From Hydractinia symbiolongicarpus (Eukaryota > Cnidaria > Hydrozoa > Anthoathecata > Hydractiniidae), in the NCBI RefSeq assembly GCF_029227915.1, contig NC_079887.1, forward strand, positions 6,324,001 to 6,388,000: a stretch of DNA of 64,000 nucleotides. Reading direction: 5' to 3'. Numbering within the stretch: the stretch's first letter is position 1; every line of letters starts with the position of its first letter. The position numbers and the translations under genes were made by a program. The notes below the pieces were generated by a model that worked only from the letters and a program-made list of their open reading frames with translations, was not told where the DNA came from and did not search any database. Shown here piece by piece: positions 52,265 to 64,000 of this stretch.

Positions 52265-55200
52265 CGCTTGTTGCCAATATTAATAAAGAGCACGTGTGTT
52301 AGAGCAAAGCAAAGTAAATAGTTGTAACCGCAACGTGACAAGTACTATAAATTTGTTAATTGCATTCACTGTCCTTTTCACAATACTGCGAATGATTATT
52401 CACGCGATATCATCCAATAATCATTAACAGAAGAAAGAGATCTGGGTACTAATGAATAAATGTTGGTGTTTTATGAGTACACCTACATTTATTGTCTTAT
52501 AAAACAGTTTTGTTACGTCAAACATCCACGTTTTCCAAAGATATCAAAATAACAAAATACAGCTATGACGTGTTGATTTCCAAACTGCATGATGGGAATG
52601 TTGAGGTGTAAGATACTACTGCTATTGCTACGATCTTACAATCTTTATGTTAGCAATATCAGGGTATTGCTTGCATATGCTTTGTTTTTCAGCTGACAGG
52701 ACGTCTTATCAACAACTTCAGCTAAAGGAATGTGACTTTGGGACAGCTTGAATTCAACTTTATTGTGTTATTTGTAATCTGTAGGTTATCACTGTAAAAG
52801 TATAGGGTTTCATATATTCATTGATCCCTTCAATCCTTATGTCATGTTTGCTTATCTAAATGATGCAAAAAGGGTTTGAAAAGTGAATTCACTTAATCCA
52901 ACTGAACGCATTTACTTGCAAGTATAATTTCTAAGCGATAGTACAATATAATTCGTTTTTGTTCTTGCTAGACAAACAATTATCCACGGTTTTGTTAGGC
53001 AACAGATCCTTCATGAAAATATTTGTTATAAAAATAACTTTAAATTTTTGTTTCAGAATAAAGTTAGATTTTCTTTTGTAAGCACGTTATGTCGATCGAA
53101 ATGGGTCATCTATACCTTTCTGTGAAAGACTTTAAAGAAAAGAGCAGATACAAATCAAATGAGGGGTGTATGAAATCTCTAGCACCACCAGTTCTTCAAT
53201 TATGACATTTTTTGTCAGTGCAATTGGAACCGTTTCCCAGTGGAGTTTTACAAGAACGTTCCACTATAAAGTGACTATTTTTGTCAGCTATAACACTCAG
53301 TTTTCGTTTAATCATAACTTTTTATATGGTTAATTAAACTTAATACACAATTTTAAAAACATAGAACATTTATCCAGGAAAAAGTAAACCATAAAGTTAA
53401 ATAAGAACCTACAAATTGTCCGTTCTTTCTGATTATCACATAAGCATTATTACATCACTAAATACAAATCGAAGAAAAATAAATTAATATTCTAAAAACA
53501 GCACTAAGCACCTGTTTAATTTATAGATTAGCAAACCATAATAAAATTAGACTTCAATTTGATGGACTAAGCATGTATATAAATGGAGATGATATTGGAT
53601 CATATTCATGGTGAAATACTTTTTGACATGCGGCTAGAACTCCTTCCCACATACTGGTCTATATATTATCCTTTATGTAAAATTGTTGATAATGAATATG
53701 TGAAATAAGCAACTTGAAAAAATACAGAATTCAAAATACACGTTTCCCGTATTACTTTTTTTTAAAAATTTTGGAATTTTGTTGTTTTGACCTTAACATC
53801 ATTTTCAGCATCAGTAAATTGATGTGTGTATAAATTTTCAACTTTATCCGACATTGGAAAATGCTGTTTTGGTGCCATCATTGTTACGGTCAAAGCCTTC
53901 TTAATTTTCGACTTGTATAACAAGTCTCATCTTCGAGCAGATGTTAATTAGTACAAAAAACTGTTGTAGCAGGTTGTTTGTTTGATGCATGAATATGAAA
54001 ATTTCACGATTTATCAATTTTTATGTGAGGATTTCGAAAATGACATTCATTTTCTTTCAAAAAGTTGAGAAAGAGCTGCGGCACATCAAAAAAAATAAAG
54101 TGGGGAAAGGTGTATTGGATTTTACTCAGCACAATTGATAATAATTTGCCGACCTCAGTGTATGTGAAAGCATAAATTTGATATAATTTTATTGACACAT
54201 TGAAATTCTGAAACAAAATGTGACTTATTTAGAATAGCAGGCCTGCAAATTACTATGCAGGTAGCTATTAATTGGTTTTGTGGCTTGTTTTCGTTGACTG
54301 CTTTAGTACTTTTAGTATGATGATACACACACTAAAATGGAAATTATGTCGTAGATCAGGTCAATGAACGTTTGCAAATACAGCTAGCTAGTTATCCTTA
54401 GTTGATGGGAATGATTGGGGGGATAAATAATGGGTGAGCTAGGAACTGAAGAAATGAAATTTAAGGCATGAGAACTCAAATCAACATGGTCAAACGAGGT
54501 AGAAATATCAGGGGAATTTGACATAACATGATCTTTAAAATCAAATTTCTGCATAATAAGGAGGTAGAAAATATTTGGTAAATTCTAGTTAGTCGTTGGG
54601 CTATGCTTTAAATAACATTCTGTAAGTGCACTTTAAGAATCCATCATATTTCATAAACAACAAAAGTCTCTTCTCTCATAACTTTTTTATACAAAACTTG
54701 TTGCTGTTTCACACCTTGAAGGAAAGCTTGTTGTTTCGATTTTATAAACATCATAGGTGTCATATCAGAACATCTTAAATAACGCGCAGAAAACAGACTT
54801 AATTGGTAGTGGTCAAAATAGCACTTCCCGAATTCACCAGTTAAATTATTACGCTGTAGCTTTAAAAAATTGTAACGGCATTTAGTCACGTGACTGAATA
54901 GTCTATTTTAAGAATATTGTTAAATTTTCTTTCGATGAAATAGAAGCTTTACGTCAACCTGTCATATTTAAGTCAATAAAGATTTTACAACAGTCTTGCA
55001 TACTGCCAGTAAATCCCACTAACTTTTAGGGGAAAAGTATAAGGGAATCTGACTACATGCAATAAATGAAAATTGTAAAACGTCTCTATGAGTTATGCGA
55101 ATTGGTAAATTCTCTAATAATGGTTAAAAGCCCAATTTGCGAGTCTGTCTTGATCGACAAAAGATCTTGATAGGGCGATCATAAAAGTATATTACAAGTT

Positions 55201-55459
55201 AGAAATAGCCGAAAAAATAGTCTCTGAAATTTTTGAAGCTACTTTGTTAATAAACAAGAAGCCCTGGGGGCTCTAAGAATTTCCGCTCGCTACCAAAACA
55301 TATGATGACAACCTGCGAATTCGTTGTGTTATCGAGGTTTGGTGCATGAAGCTCTGAAGAAAAAGCACACAAGTGACATTATATCTTACAACAAACGCAA
55401 ACAAAACGAAACGTGTCATACTAAACTCACATTTTAAAAGAATTTCCTAACAAAAATTA
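52265..55459. other. intergenic, nothing resolved
   Basis: Short ORFs only. An 81-codon minus-strand ORF (54889-54644; KQQAFLQGVKQQQVLYKKVM) is mildly protein-like but unsupported. Confidence 0.35.
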
Positions 55460-55840
55460 CATCCTATCATTAATGATTGAAAGTCTTGCGATTTTGATGT
55501 CACCATCATGTTCAGCATACTTTTTTATTAACTGTCCCAATTTTTGTCGAAAATAAAGTAGTTCTAATTTTTGGACAAACTTTGGCCTGAAATGACATTT
55601 AAGGTGGCAAAAAATCAAAATTTTGATGTCACTATCGTGTTCAGCATACTTCATTTGTTAACTGTGCCAAATTTTGTTGAAAATAAAGTAGTTTTAATTT
55701 TTGGACCAATTTTGGCCTATAATGACATTTAGGTAACAAGAAATCAAAACTTTGATGTCACCATCGTGTTCAGCATACTTTATTTGTTAACTGTGCCAAA
55801 TTTTGTCGAAAAGAAACACCAATTTGGCCTGAAACGTCAT
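55460..55840. repeat. 130-bp minisatellite, about three copies
   Basis: The segment TTTGATGTCACCATCGTGTT, with CAGCATACTT after it, recurs at about 55492, 55621 and 55751. Each copy continues to GGCCTGAAATGACATTT. The third copy is shortened. In reverse, one frame reads KYAEHDSDIKI in successive copies. The left edge (CCTATCATTAATGATTGAAA) resembles 62770-62800. Confidence 0.8.
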
Positions 55841-56058
55841 TTAGATGACTTCCCAGTACTTAGGGAGTTTGGGTACGAAGTTTAAATCTGTGACGTTGAA
55901 ATTGACCATTTGGGACAGGGTTAGTTGGTCAGTTCTTCCAATACTATCCTCCTCTCAGAGGAACGTGAAACCCCAGGGTAGATTTTTTCTCAAAAAATGC
56001 TCCGAAAGAAAAAAACGACGGTTTTAAAGAATTTCCTACGCCTTCGGGCGCGGAAATT

Positions 56059-56145
56059 CAATTAGTCGACAGTATTGGTTATTGGCAAATTAAATTTGAT
56101 GATGGTTCGTCTAAATTATTAGTTTTTGCCACACCGTTTAAATGA
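56059..56145 (+). pseudogene. Ty3/gypsy-like reverse transcriptase fragment
   Basis: One frame reads SIGYWQIKFDDGSSKLLVFA then TPFK and a stop. This is the pattern around the start of the reverse-transcriptase palm (D..GFWQI.L...S..L..F.TPFG). Only about 28 codons remain, and the flanking frames are broken. It is an old retroelement scrap, not a working copy. Confidence 0.55.
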
Positions 56146-56924
56146 TAAGATATCATTAGTTTACGCTTTTAGATAATTATGCTCCTTAACGACATACATT
56201 ACCAAATGATTAGGATTTATCCAGTTTGAAAAAATATCGATTCTTATTTACTTTTGCCGTTTTATCACCAAGCAGATCGAAAGATCGGATTTTGTCTATT
56301 TGAATTCATACCGCTGCCTGTGGATGTATCATCGCTTTTTCAATTAAGCAGATAAAGAAAGAACCATACACACACGAAAGTAGACATTATCAGAAGAAAA
56401 TGAATAATAAAGAAGAGCTTTTGAATAAAAAAATATCGTCCTTTTTTTTAAAATCAATTGCAAAAGAACAAAATTGTAATTAATGATGTCCACGTGTTCG
56501 AAGAAATAATAATACCTGACATAATATTTTTACCTTTTTTTAATATTAAAGAAATAAAAAGGTGTCAATGAAAACTTGCCGACAAAAAGATGTTTTTAAG
56601 AGAAGTCCCAAGATAACTGATAATCCCATGTTTATAGCTTTCCAAATATGGTTATAGCAGGTAAACTTGGCCATTGTTTCATGCGCTTATCGCAAAGAAT
56701 AATTGTTATTTAAACGAACGGTACGTGAATATGAAGTTTCCTATGGTGGCAAGTTATAAGTTGTGTTGCACATACTTTGACATACTTGTTGAATGGACTG
56801 TAACTTTATTTTTGAGCGGGTATGGGAAGGTCAACGCACGCAGATGAATAGCTAAAAAAAACTTGTTTGTCAAATATTTTAAAGAATTGAACTGTAATAT
56901 ATGAGTGAGTTCATTCGACCTTTA
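56146..56924. other. intergenic, nothing resolved
   Basis: AT-rich sequence between the reverse-transcriptase scrap and the Helitron-like array. Confidence 0.35.
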
Positions 56925-57240
56925 TAGATCGTATTTCATGTGTCCATAGCACGGCTATAAAATCACACAGAAACAGAATACGGGTATTAATATAAGAGAC
57001 TAGTCAGTAGCCCGTGTATAAATCCACGAATTTGGCCGTCCTTTAAATATCGCATTTCATGTGCCCGTAGCACGGCTATAAAAACTCACAAAAACAGAAT
57101 ACGTGTGTTAATATAACAGACTAGTCAGTAGCCGTTTTTAAATCCACGAGTTTGCCCGTCTTTTTTATATCGCATTTCGTGTATCCGTAGCAGGGCTATA
57201 AAAACCACAAAGACAGAATACGGCTATGTACAAGAGTGAT
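56925..57240 (-). mobile_element. head-to-tail array of Helitron-like units, 121-bp period
   Basis: On the minus strand, units end in CTAG at 57000-57003 and 57121-57124. Each is followed by the TCT...TATATTAATA or TTAACACACGTATTCTG start of the next unit. Each carries CGTATTCTGT, the GTGCTAC/GGGC...GATATTT block and the hairpin GTGGATTTATACACGGG or a degraded version. Two full junctions and parts of three units are present. Confidence 0.7.
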
Positions 57241-57516
57241 ATACGACAAGAAAGGTGTCGTTCACAGAAAGACTAACACACAGTAAATTAAGTCTGTACA
57301 ATTTCAATTCTCTAGGAAATCTGGATATCTGCTTTGAACAAAAGTACCGTTTATTTATAACCGTGTTTGTTTTATTAGAAATTAATGTAAGGACGTTTTA
57401 CAAATATAAACCGGTGACAATAAATATTTACAAATTATTATGTATTGTACTAATTGCTCGCCAGCAAACATCAGACTGAAGAATACATGGCTATCGTCAC
57501 CTACTAGTCTTCCCAA

Positions 57517-57780
57517 TTAGTTCTCCTCAGTTAGATAAGTTGCTTGTAACTTGATTCGCAATTCTTTATTTCTTTTACAGTCTTTGTTACATTTCAAAAG
57601 ATCGACAGTTATTTCTACCTTTTTATCTCCTTTTACTTCATCCATTATATTTAGAGTTTCAGTGAGTGTCTTTTGCAGTTTACTAATCAACTTTGCTTTA
57701 AGTTTTCCTTGAGCTGGTCTTCCCTCCAAGCCATGTATTAAAAGTGTTGCGAAGATAACAAAAGTGATAGACGAAAACAT
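57517..57780 (-). CDS. small secreted peptide or protein, 87 residues
   Basis: A single-exon ORF with a clear signal peptide (MFSSITFVIFATLLIHGLEG). The lysine-rich mature part has an amphipathic-looking helix (KLKAKLISKLQKTLTETLNI), an EVKGDKKVEI segment and one CNKDC pair near residues 64-68. A TATA box (57846-57840 on the minus strand) lies 60 bases upstream of the ATG. Nothing in it matches a family I know. It could be a secreted peptide precursor, an antimicrobial-type peptide or a small structural protein. There are no obvious dibasic-Gly amidation sites typical of neuropeptides. Confidence 0.7.
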   Translation of the reverse strand: MFSSITFVIFATLLIHGLEGRPAQGKLKAKLISKLQKTLTETLNIMDEVKGDKKVEITVDLLKCNKDCKRNKELRIKLQATYLTEEN

Positions 57781-57839
57781 GATGATCCTGGCTTGCTGTA
57801 GTTGAATTTACTGTTCTTAAAAATTGAGTTTTGTTACAG

Positions 57840-57846
57840 TTTTATA
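57840..57846 (-). promoter_or_regulatory. TATA box of small secreted protein gene
   Basis: TATAAAA on the minus strand, 60 bases before the ATG at 57780. Confidence 0.55.
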
Positions 57847-60800
57847 CTCTGTTTTACGAAATGAGGTTAAATAGGTTAATATTCATCAGGATGAAAAAAA
57901 AGACACATCATTCTGAACACACATTTAATTACGTGACACTTCCGTTTTATTTCCTTCTGGAGTCCTTCCTTCCGACAGAGACACACTTAATTAGGTGTTT
58001 GATAAATATATATATAACTAGTTGAGTTGCTAAAAAGTATTTCCCGACTATATGCTTTGTCACCACTGTTGGCAACAGAACAGTAGACGGCTTAAAATTT
58101 TAAACTCAAAACAGCAGTTGCGTAAAACATGCTCAATACGTGTTTTTGTTTGTGTGCTGTTTGGTGTAATAAAATTCATAAATCTATATCAAATACTAAG
58201 TTACCTTTTCGTGATCAACTCAAATCGGAAAACTGGTAGCTAGTTAATTATCGAGAAAATTTATTTTTCTTCAAAAGGCCGGGCCTGCTTGTAATTATTT
58301 AATTCATAATCAAAATTTAATGATGTCATAATTATTGTGACCGCACTTGACCTTTTGAATTATAACCGTTTAAATATAGCATTACATAAATTTAAAAGGC
58401 TTTCTTTTAACAAATTATAATCTTCAACTTTATGTCCATTGTTTTGAAATGTTAAAATCAAAATTAAACTCTCATAATATTGCCGAATAGGGCTAAACTT
58501 ACTGTCTTTTTATATTTTTATATTTTGCAACTTTTCTTTGAAAAAATTGGGGAGATGTAAGCCAAGTGTTTCCAAAGGGAAATCTATTTAACATTTCTTT
58601 TATACACTGTATTGTCCCAAAATGTAGAGGTATAAAGGGTAATAACATACAATCAATTTGGCATGCAACGTGAAAACCAATCTAATAAACTTATTGGTGA
58701 ATACACGTGTTCTCAAAAAAAATAAGGACATCCTAGCATCATCCAAAATTACTCAAATTAGCGAATTAATTTATTTTATGATATACTACGTTCTTGCTTT
58801 TTTATAAGCCATTCCAAATTATTTAAGATGGCTAAATCCTCTCTCTGTTGTGCTTTTTCGAGAAGTCAGGGTCACAAAAACAAACAATGAAGGTATCAGA
58901 AGTAATTAATTAACTTTTACATCATTTTTATTATTATGTATTGTTAGTAAAACGATTTAACTATGAGACAGAAGAAACTGTGCGCATGCCCGAAACATGT
59001 AACAGTAAATCCGTTTCAAACCTCTTGTTTATACCATAGATCCGTAGGCAATAGACATTTCCCGAATTTCGTTTGGAACTTACTTTATGAAAAGTTTCTT
59101 TGATATTTAAATTCTCTATAGTTAAATTATGCGTGTAAATTTTTAAATCCTTTTAGGAACTCCTGTTTTTGTGAAAAACTTGTTCATTTTTGATTTTTTT
59201 ACAAGCCTCACTTAAGATCAAATACACGTTTTTTCTTTTATAGGAATATGCTTACTATTAGAATATTAGGCTTTGATTTCAGGTTAAAAACAATAGGTCT
59301 ATTGTTTATAACAATAAGGCATAAAACAATGAACACCCTCATTAGAATTATGATAAATTATTTGTAGTGGCACGTTATTTATTTGAAGTATGATTTTAAA
59401 AATTTCACATAACATTGAATCTTTGGTGACGATTTTAAATAGTTTCCAAAAACCTGTGGTACATCAATTCAAATAAATTCAGGAATGTGTCAATTTGATA
59501 GTTGCTCTTCCCTAAATTTATAAAATTGCTCACAAGTTTGGCCTTTTAAAACTAGAGAAACGTCACTTGGCTGAAATTGTATTTATAAGCGAAAGAAGAT
59601 TTCTCTTATGCACAGAAAATATAATAATTATTTCTTCCAAACCTCTCACGCTCATTTCGTTAAATTCGATATCTTTTACTTACTTATAAATCAATTGTTT
59701 AAATAAGTTGAAAAAAAGATATTATGTTGTCGCAATTTCGTCATGGTGGCTCTTTTATGCCAAAAGTTCCTTATACTCTTAGGCCAATCCACTAGAAAAA
59801 TTTCTTGACAAGTTTCTTAATTTTGACATGGTCTATCAGAGAGATATTAAATCATAAACTAACTTTTTAAACAACAAAAAGACTTTATCAACATACGCAA
59901 AAAAATATAAAAAATGCTTTTTTCTTCTTTTTTTCCTAATCTAAAACGATGTTTGTTCCATTGAGTTCGTAAATTAAAGCAATTCTCCAAATTACTTTAG
60001 TTTACGATTTACGATAAGGCATGTTTGAGAAAATTTTCTGTTTTGAAAATTTACGGTTTTTACAGCTAGCTTTCTTAATTTTTTGTAAGGCGTACAGTTA
60101 AATGTTATAAAGCGGTTTCTTACCTATATAAACAATTGCTAAATTTAAATAAATACAATTATATAAGAGATATATAAGAGATAAACAATTTTCTTGAGAT
60201 TTTATTTGCCATGGAATTTGTCACCTTAATGTTGCCACTCAAAAAATGTTGTAACCAACTAAGGACTAATGTCATGGCTAACTAACATTAGATTAAGTTT
60301 TATGGTTCTAAAACATTTATCCAATCACCAACTGCCAGAAAATTGTCGTCCACTTTATTCAGTGATAAAATATAAAATACTGATACATGTAGAAAAAAGA
60401 ATTTTGTGTATAAATAAATATATGGATTATATCATTTCTTGTATGTTTATATTATTTACATATGTATATATATAAAAAATGACTATTTGGCGTGATAATT
60501 TGGTTCGAATTTTGCAGTTATTTAGGGTTTATGGTCAATTTGATTCTCAGTTCTTCCAATGTTTTGCATTTCTCATCACAAATCATTTTAATATCCTCTT
60601 TAATGATGATTTTTTGTGTTTTTCAACCCTTTGGTGGATCTTATGCTTGTTTTGATCAGCTTTGAAATGCTGCATTTAATGGTGTTTTCTTTTTTAATGG
60701 TGAGTCTTTTTCATTGGGTCTTGCTTGTACAATGTTGCATAAAGCAATGGACAAATAAAAGCAATTAATGAAGACATTCTGTTTGGTGTTGAAGTCAAGT

Positions 60801-62580
60801 ATCAGTTCTTAATTTGTTTTTATTGTTTCTGATACTAACAATTCTCTCATTTTTATACTTTATATATGCTCAAGCAAGTGGGCTGTTGATGTTGCAAGGT
60901 CAAATACTAATGTTGTTTAATTATTTCCGGAATAATCGAATGTTATACCTTTACATTTAGCCAAATATCCTTCCTAAAATTTAAAACAAATTTGGAGAAA
61001 TGACAAGAATGTCCCATCTGTATCTAATTATTTTCCTATTACGATGATTATTTAACAGTTGTAAAACTTGAATTTTTGAATTGCTACCAATTAAACAGAC
61101 AATTTTTGTATGCGAGTGCTTCATAGAAAAAAAGGAAAATACCATTTTAAGAGTGTTTTGTCAATGTTAAGACTGACTTATTTTTGTAATCTCTTCTGCT
61201 GTGGTTAGATCTTAGGGTTATTTTCATTAGTGGCTTCTAATGACGGAAGTAACAATACTGTATCATCCTTACCTTCTATCTCCGTAACGAGTGACATGAG
61301 TAGGCTACAATTTCCGATGTCAATAGGAAACTAATTGAACAATCATATTATTAAAATTGATCTTTCTCTTTATTTATATTTCTCAACATTTCCTTCCTTT
61401 TATTGTCAGCAAGAATGTCAACAGTAAAACCCAACTCATTGATATTATTATTTCTAGGCGATGAACATATAGACATGAAATATATACCTTCATACTAATA
61501 ATAACCCTTGTCTGCTTGTCGGCTAAGCGCGGTCGTGCTAAACGCGTACAAAATCTTCAAGCTAAAATTAACAGGTGTGATCATTTTTACCGACTTCATC
61601 ACAATTACTAGCTTGTACTGAACAAAATCCGAATTTTGGCATAACTAGCTAATTCTAATTCTTTTCCAGCATCAACATGCCAACATGGTAACGAAAGAAT
61701 GTGCAATGATGACAAAGGCGATTTTGATTTTGATTTTGTAAGTGGTCATGTTTGGGTTTAGGAATTATTTTTCCACCTTTTTATTTTCTAAGTACCTTGT
61801 ATTTGTAAAAATGTTAAACATATATATTGGATAAAGTGAAATCGAATATCAAAAATTGACGAGCTTGTGATATTCCACGAAGCCGATCTGTGTTAATTAA
61901 CACCGAAGCAAGATCAGATCCTATATATGTTTTATAATCTTCCCAAAGAAGGAAAAAGAAAAAAATTACCCTTTTTAAAACATATACCATAACAAAAAAT
62001 GATGAAGTGTTACATTGAGGGGGGTTCGTACTGAATTGGACGGCGAATTCGCTGTCGAAATGTATCTGAGCATGCGCAGTTTTATTTATTTCCATTTTGT
62101 TTTAAAAAATTCGCTTGCCAACAAGTAGAAACAGTTTCTACTTTTTAGCGACGAAATATTTCGCTGTAAAATTTTATCAATTAGATCACAACATTGAGTG
62201 TTTATTCTTAGAAAAACTCAATACTAAAAAGAATTAAAAAACTGTCTAGTTTTTAATACTCAAAAAATAGTGTTTTTGGTGCAAACGCACTTCATCCTAG
62301 TCAAATTGGTTTGCTTTTATGTTATCTTGATCTACTAGCTAAAGTAAACAAGACGTTTGATATACGCAAACAACCTCGCCAACAAAGTTTATAAAATGCT
62401 GTCTATGAAATTGTGATTTCTGTTACGAAGTTAGACACGACATATTTTGCTATTCGGATAGGCAATAATATTGATAGAAAATTCCTCGAAATTTCAATTT
62501 TCGTTAGGTCAGTCTGGAGTAAACTGACTGACAGGAAGAAGAAAGACCACAAGCTCCACCTAAAAATTTTGAAATTCAGT
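57847..62580. other. intergenic, nothing resolved
   Basis: Long AT-rich stretch with short ORFs only. A 93-codon minus-strand frame (62095-61814) is dominated by a phenylalanine run and lacks features. The sequence near 62060-62140 shares GAGCATGCGCA and GTAGAAAC words with 12700-12770. Confidence 0.35.
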
Positions 62581-62640
62581 AACCCCCCCCCCAAAAAAAA
62601 AAAAAAAAAAAAAAAAAACAACAACAACAACAAAAAAACA
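62581..62640. repeat. poly-C/poly-A/(CAA)n low-complexity tract
   Basis: About 10 C, then about 26 A, then CAACAACAACAAC. The A tract with CAA units could be a retroposon tail, but no body was identified. Confidence 0.8.
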
Positions 62641-64000
62641 ACGGGGTATAAGAAAGTCACTTAGTGAGAAAAAGCAAAATAAAGAAAAATAATATACGAT
62701 CTTAATTGTTCGAAAAAGGAAATAGCTTTAGTTAAAAAACCATATTACTAGAAAAAAGAAAAAATGCAGCCTATCATTCATGGTTGAAAGTCGTGCGATG
62801 GAACGTTTATGGTCTTAAACGGCATTAAAACACAGCAGGGTTGAGCTGTTAGTCCAGGCGCACATTGTTGCACATCCGTACAGACGTGATTACCGAGAAA
62901 GTTTAAAAATGAATTGTCACATTGGGTTGAACCCTTAGTACAGGTAAACCACGTTAGGCGTAACAGCCTTTACCAAAAATAACAGTCTGTTGTTAACATT
63001 GGGATAACCGCTTAGTATAGTTAAACAGAGTTGAACAGGCGTATAGGCGTAATACCCCTTTCCAAAAAAACTTCATTGCAACTTCGGTTTTAATGAAAAC
63101 ACAGGGAACAGCCTGTCATTACCGGTTCAGCTAAAATATTCTGCAAGTCATTTTATTTGCACAAAAACTTTTCAGGAAAAAATAATAAAAGATGTAGCTA
63201 CCTAGCTAACTGCATTTAGCATAACACTTTTTGTTTAAGAATATTGTTGTAGCCAAACTGCATTTTTATACTCTCACTTTTTAGCCAGAGATAGGAGCTG
63301 GCTAAATGGCTACAGCCTCAACACAAAAATAAATGGTGGGTAGGTTAAAAGCTCTTATACTATACAGAATAGTAATAAGTAAGGTTCTAGCTAGCTAGCC
63401 TCCAAAATCTTCGTTCCTAGCCAAAAATCCCAAAACTGCTGCGTTTAAGATCTGTACGTGACTAAAAACGTGACAACATATTTATCTTAACATTTTAGAA
63501 CATATAAAAAAACAATATTACGAAAATAAAAAGCTTATAGAAGACAAAAAGGTGAAACAGGCTTACAAACAGCACTGAACTGACCACCATTACTTTGAAA
63601 ACTAAAATGGCCATTATGTTTTGGTCCTCATGTTTCTTCGTTGGCATGCCCAGGCCGTGAAAGTCTTGGATTGTTTTTTTAAACAATCAAGCGTTTTGAT
63701 TGGTGTATTATGTGCGAGCAGTCAAAACAAAGTAAGTAAAACTATCGGTAAAATGTCCTATTTGTTTTCTGTAGCTTCTGAGCGAAAACGGCGATTGAGG
63801 TCACGGGGGTAATTATTATTAACAAGATAGCTGCACAGCTATGAAGCTGTGGAACCAATGTTAAAACGGAGCTGCGTTTTTTTTGTTACTGAGGATACAC
63901 AAAGCCCATTTCTAATCATCAACATATTGCAAACAAATAAAACTCAAGCCTCGCTTGCCTAGCATTTGCAACAGGTAATGCTAGACTAATTACTAAAAAT
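62641..64000. other. intergenic at right edge
   Basis: 62770-62800 resembles 55464-55494. Short ORFs only. A GATTGTTTTTTTAAACAATC inverted repeat lies near 63669. Confidence 0.35.

Noticed and set aside
62403-62664. 83-85 codon frames over the poly-A/poly-C tract
   Set aside because: The Lys or Phe runs come from homopolymers, and no other coding evidence exists.

Overview
The window is nuclear DNA from an animal. It is AT-rich and gene-sparse, with short exons bounded by GT/AG junctions, metazoan gene families and many small transposon-like repeats. The gene set fits a cnidarian, perhaps a hydrozoan: a cGAS-like nucleotidyltransferase, an intronless class A GPCR, a secreted protein whose start resembles a fibrinogen-related domain, an M14 carboxypeptidase and UBXN4. 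The species is inferred, not shown. No bacterial operon, CRISPR array or complete virus was seen.

Layout. 0.3-1.1 kb: the first four coding exons of a UBXN4-like gene (minus), which runs off the left edge. 2.07-2.94 kb: a TA-flanked MITE with an internal minisatellite. 3.2-4.3 kb: a two-exon small membrane-type protein (minus). 6.8-11.4 kb: a seven-exon secreted M14A carboxypeptidase (minus), with all joins reconstructed in frame. 14.8-16.6 kb: a four-exon gene for an unrecognised 299-residue protein (minus). 19.0-20.0 kb: a single-exon GPCR (plus). 22.2-26.9 kb: a very recent segmental duplication that made one complete and one truncated, chimeric copy of a TATA-driven secreted-protein gene (plus). 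28.4-29.0 kb: a hAT-like MITE beside a tRNA-like sequence. 33.8-37.5 kb: a two-exon cGAS-like/Mab-21 nucleotidyltransferase (minus), whose single coding intron holds a Helitron-like element filled with about 1.28 kb of uninterrupted 4-bp repeat. 48.2-48.9 kb: an unrecognised coding exon (plus). 50-57 kb: Harbinger-like and Ty3/gypsy-like relics, a 130-bp minisatellite and an array of Helitron-like units. 57.5-57.8 kb: a small secreted peptide gene (minus). 57.8-64 kb: largely featureless.

The genes do not form an evident pathway. The main observations are (i) the cGAS-like receptor candidate with an intact catalytic triad and an acidic insert, (ii) a dispersed Helitron-like family that carries CTGT/TCTG microsatellite seeds and appears at about eight loci, and (iii) the fresh duplication at 22-27 kb with a microhomology junction and a chimeric secreted ORF. 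Splice joins were deduced by eye from reading-frame continuity and family similarity. No search or alignment program was run.
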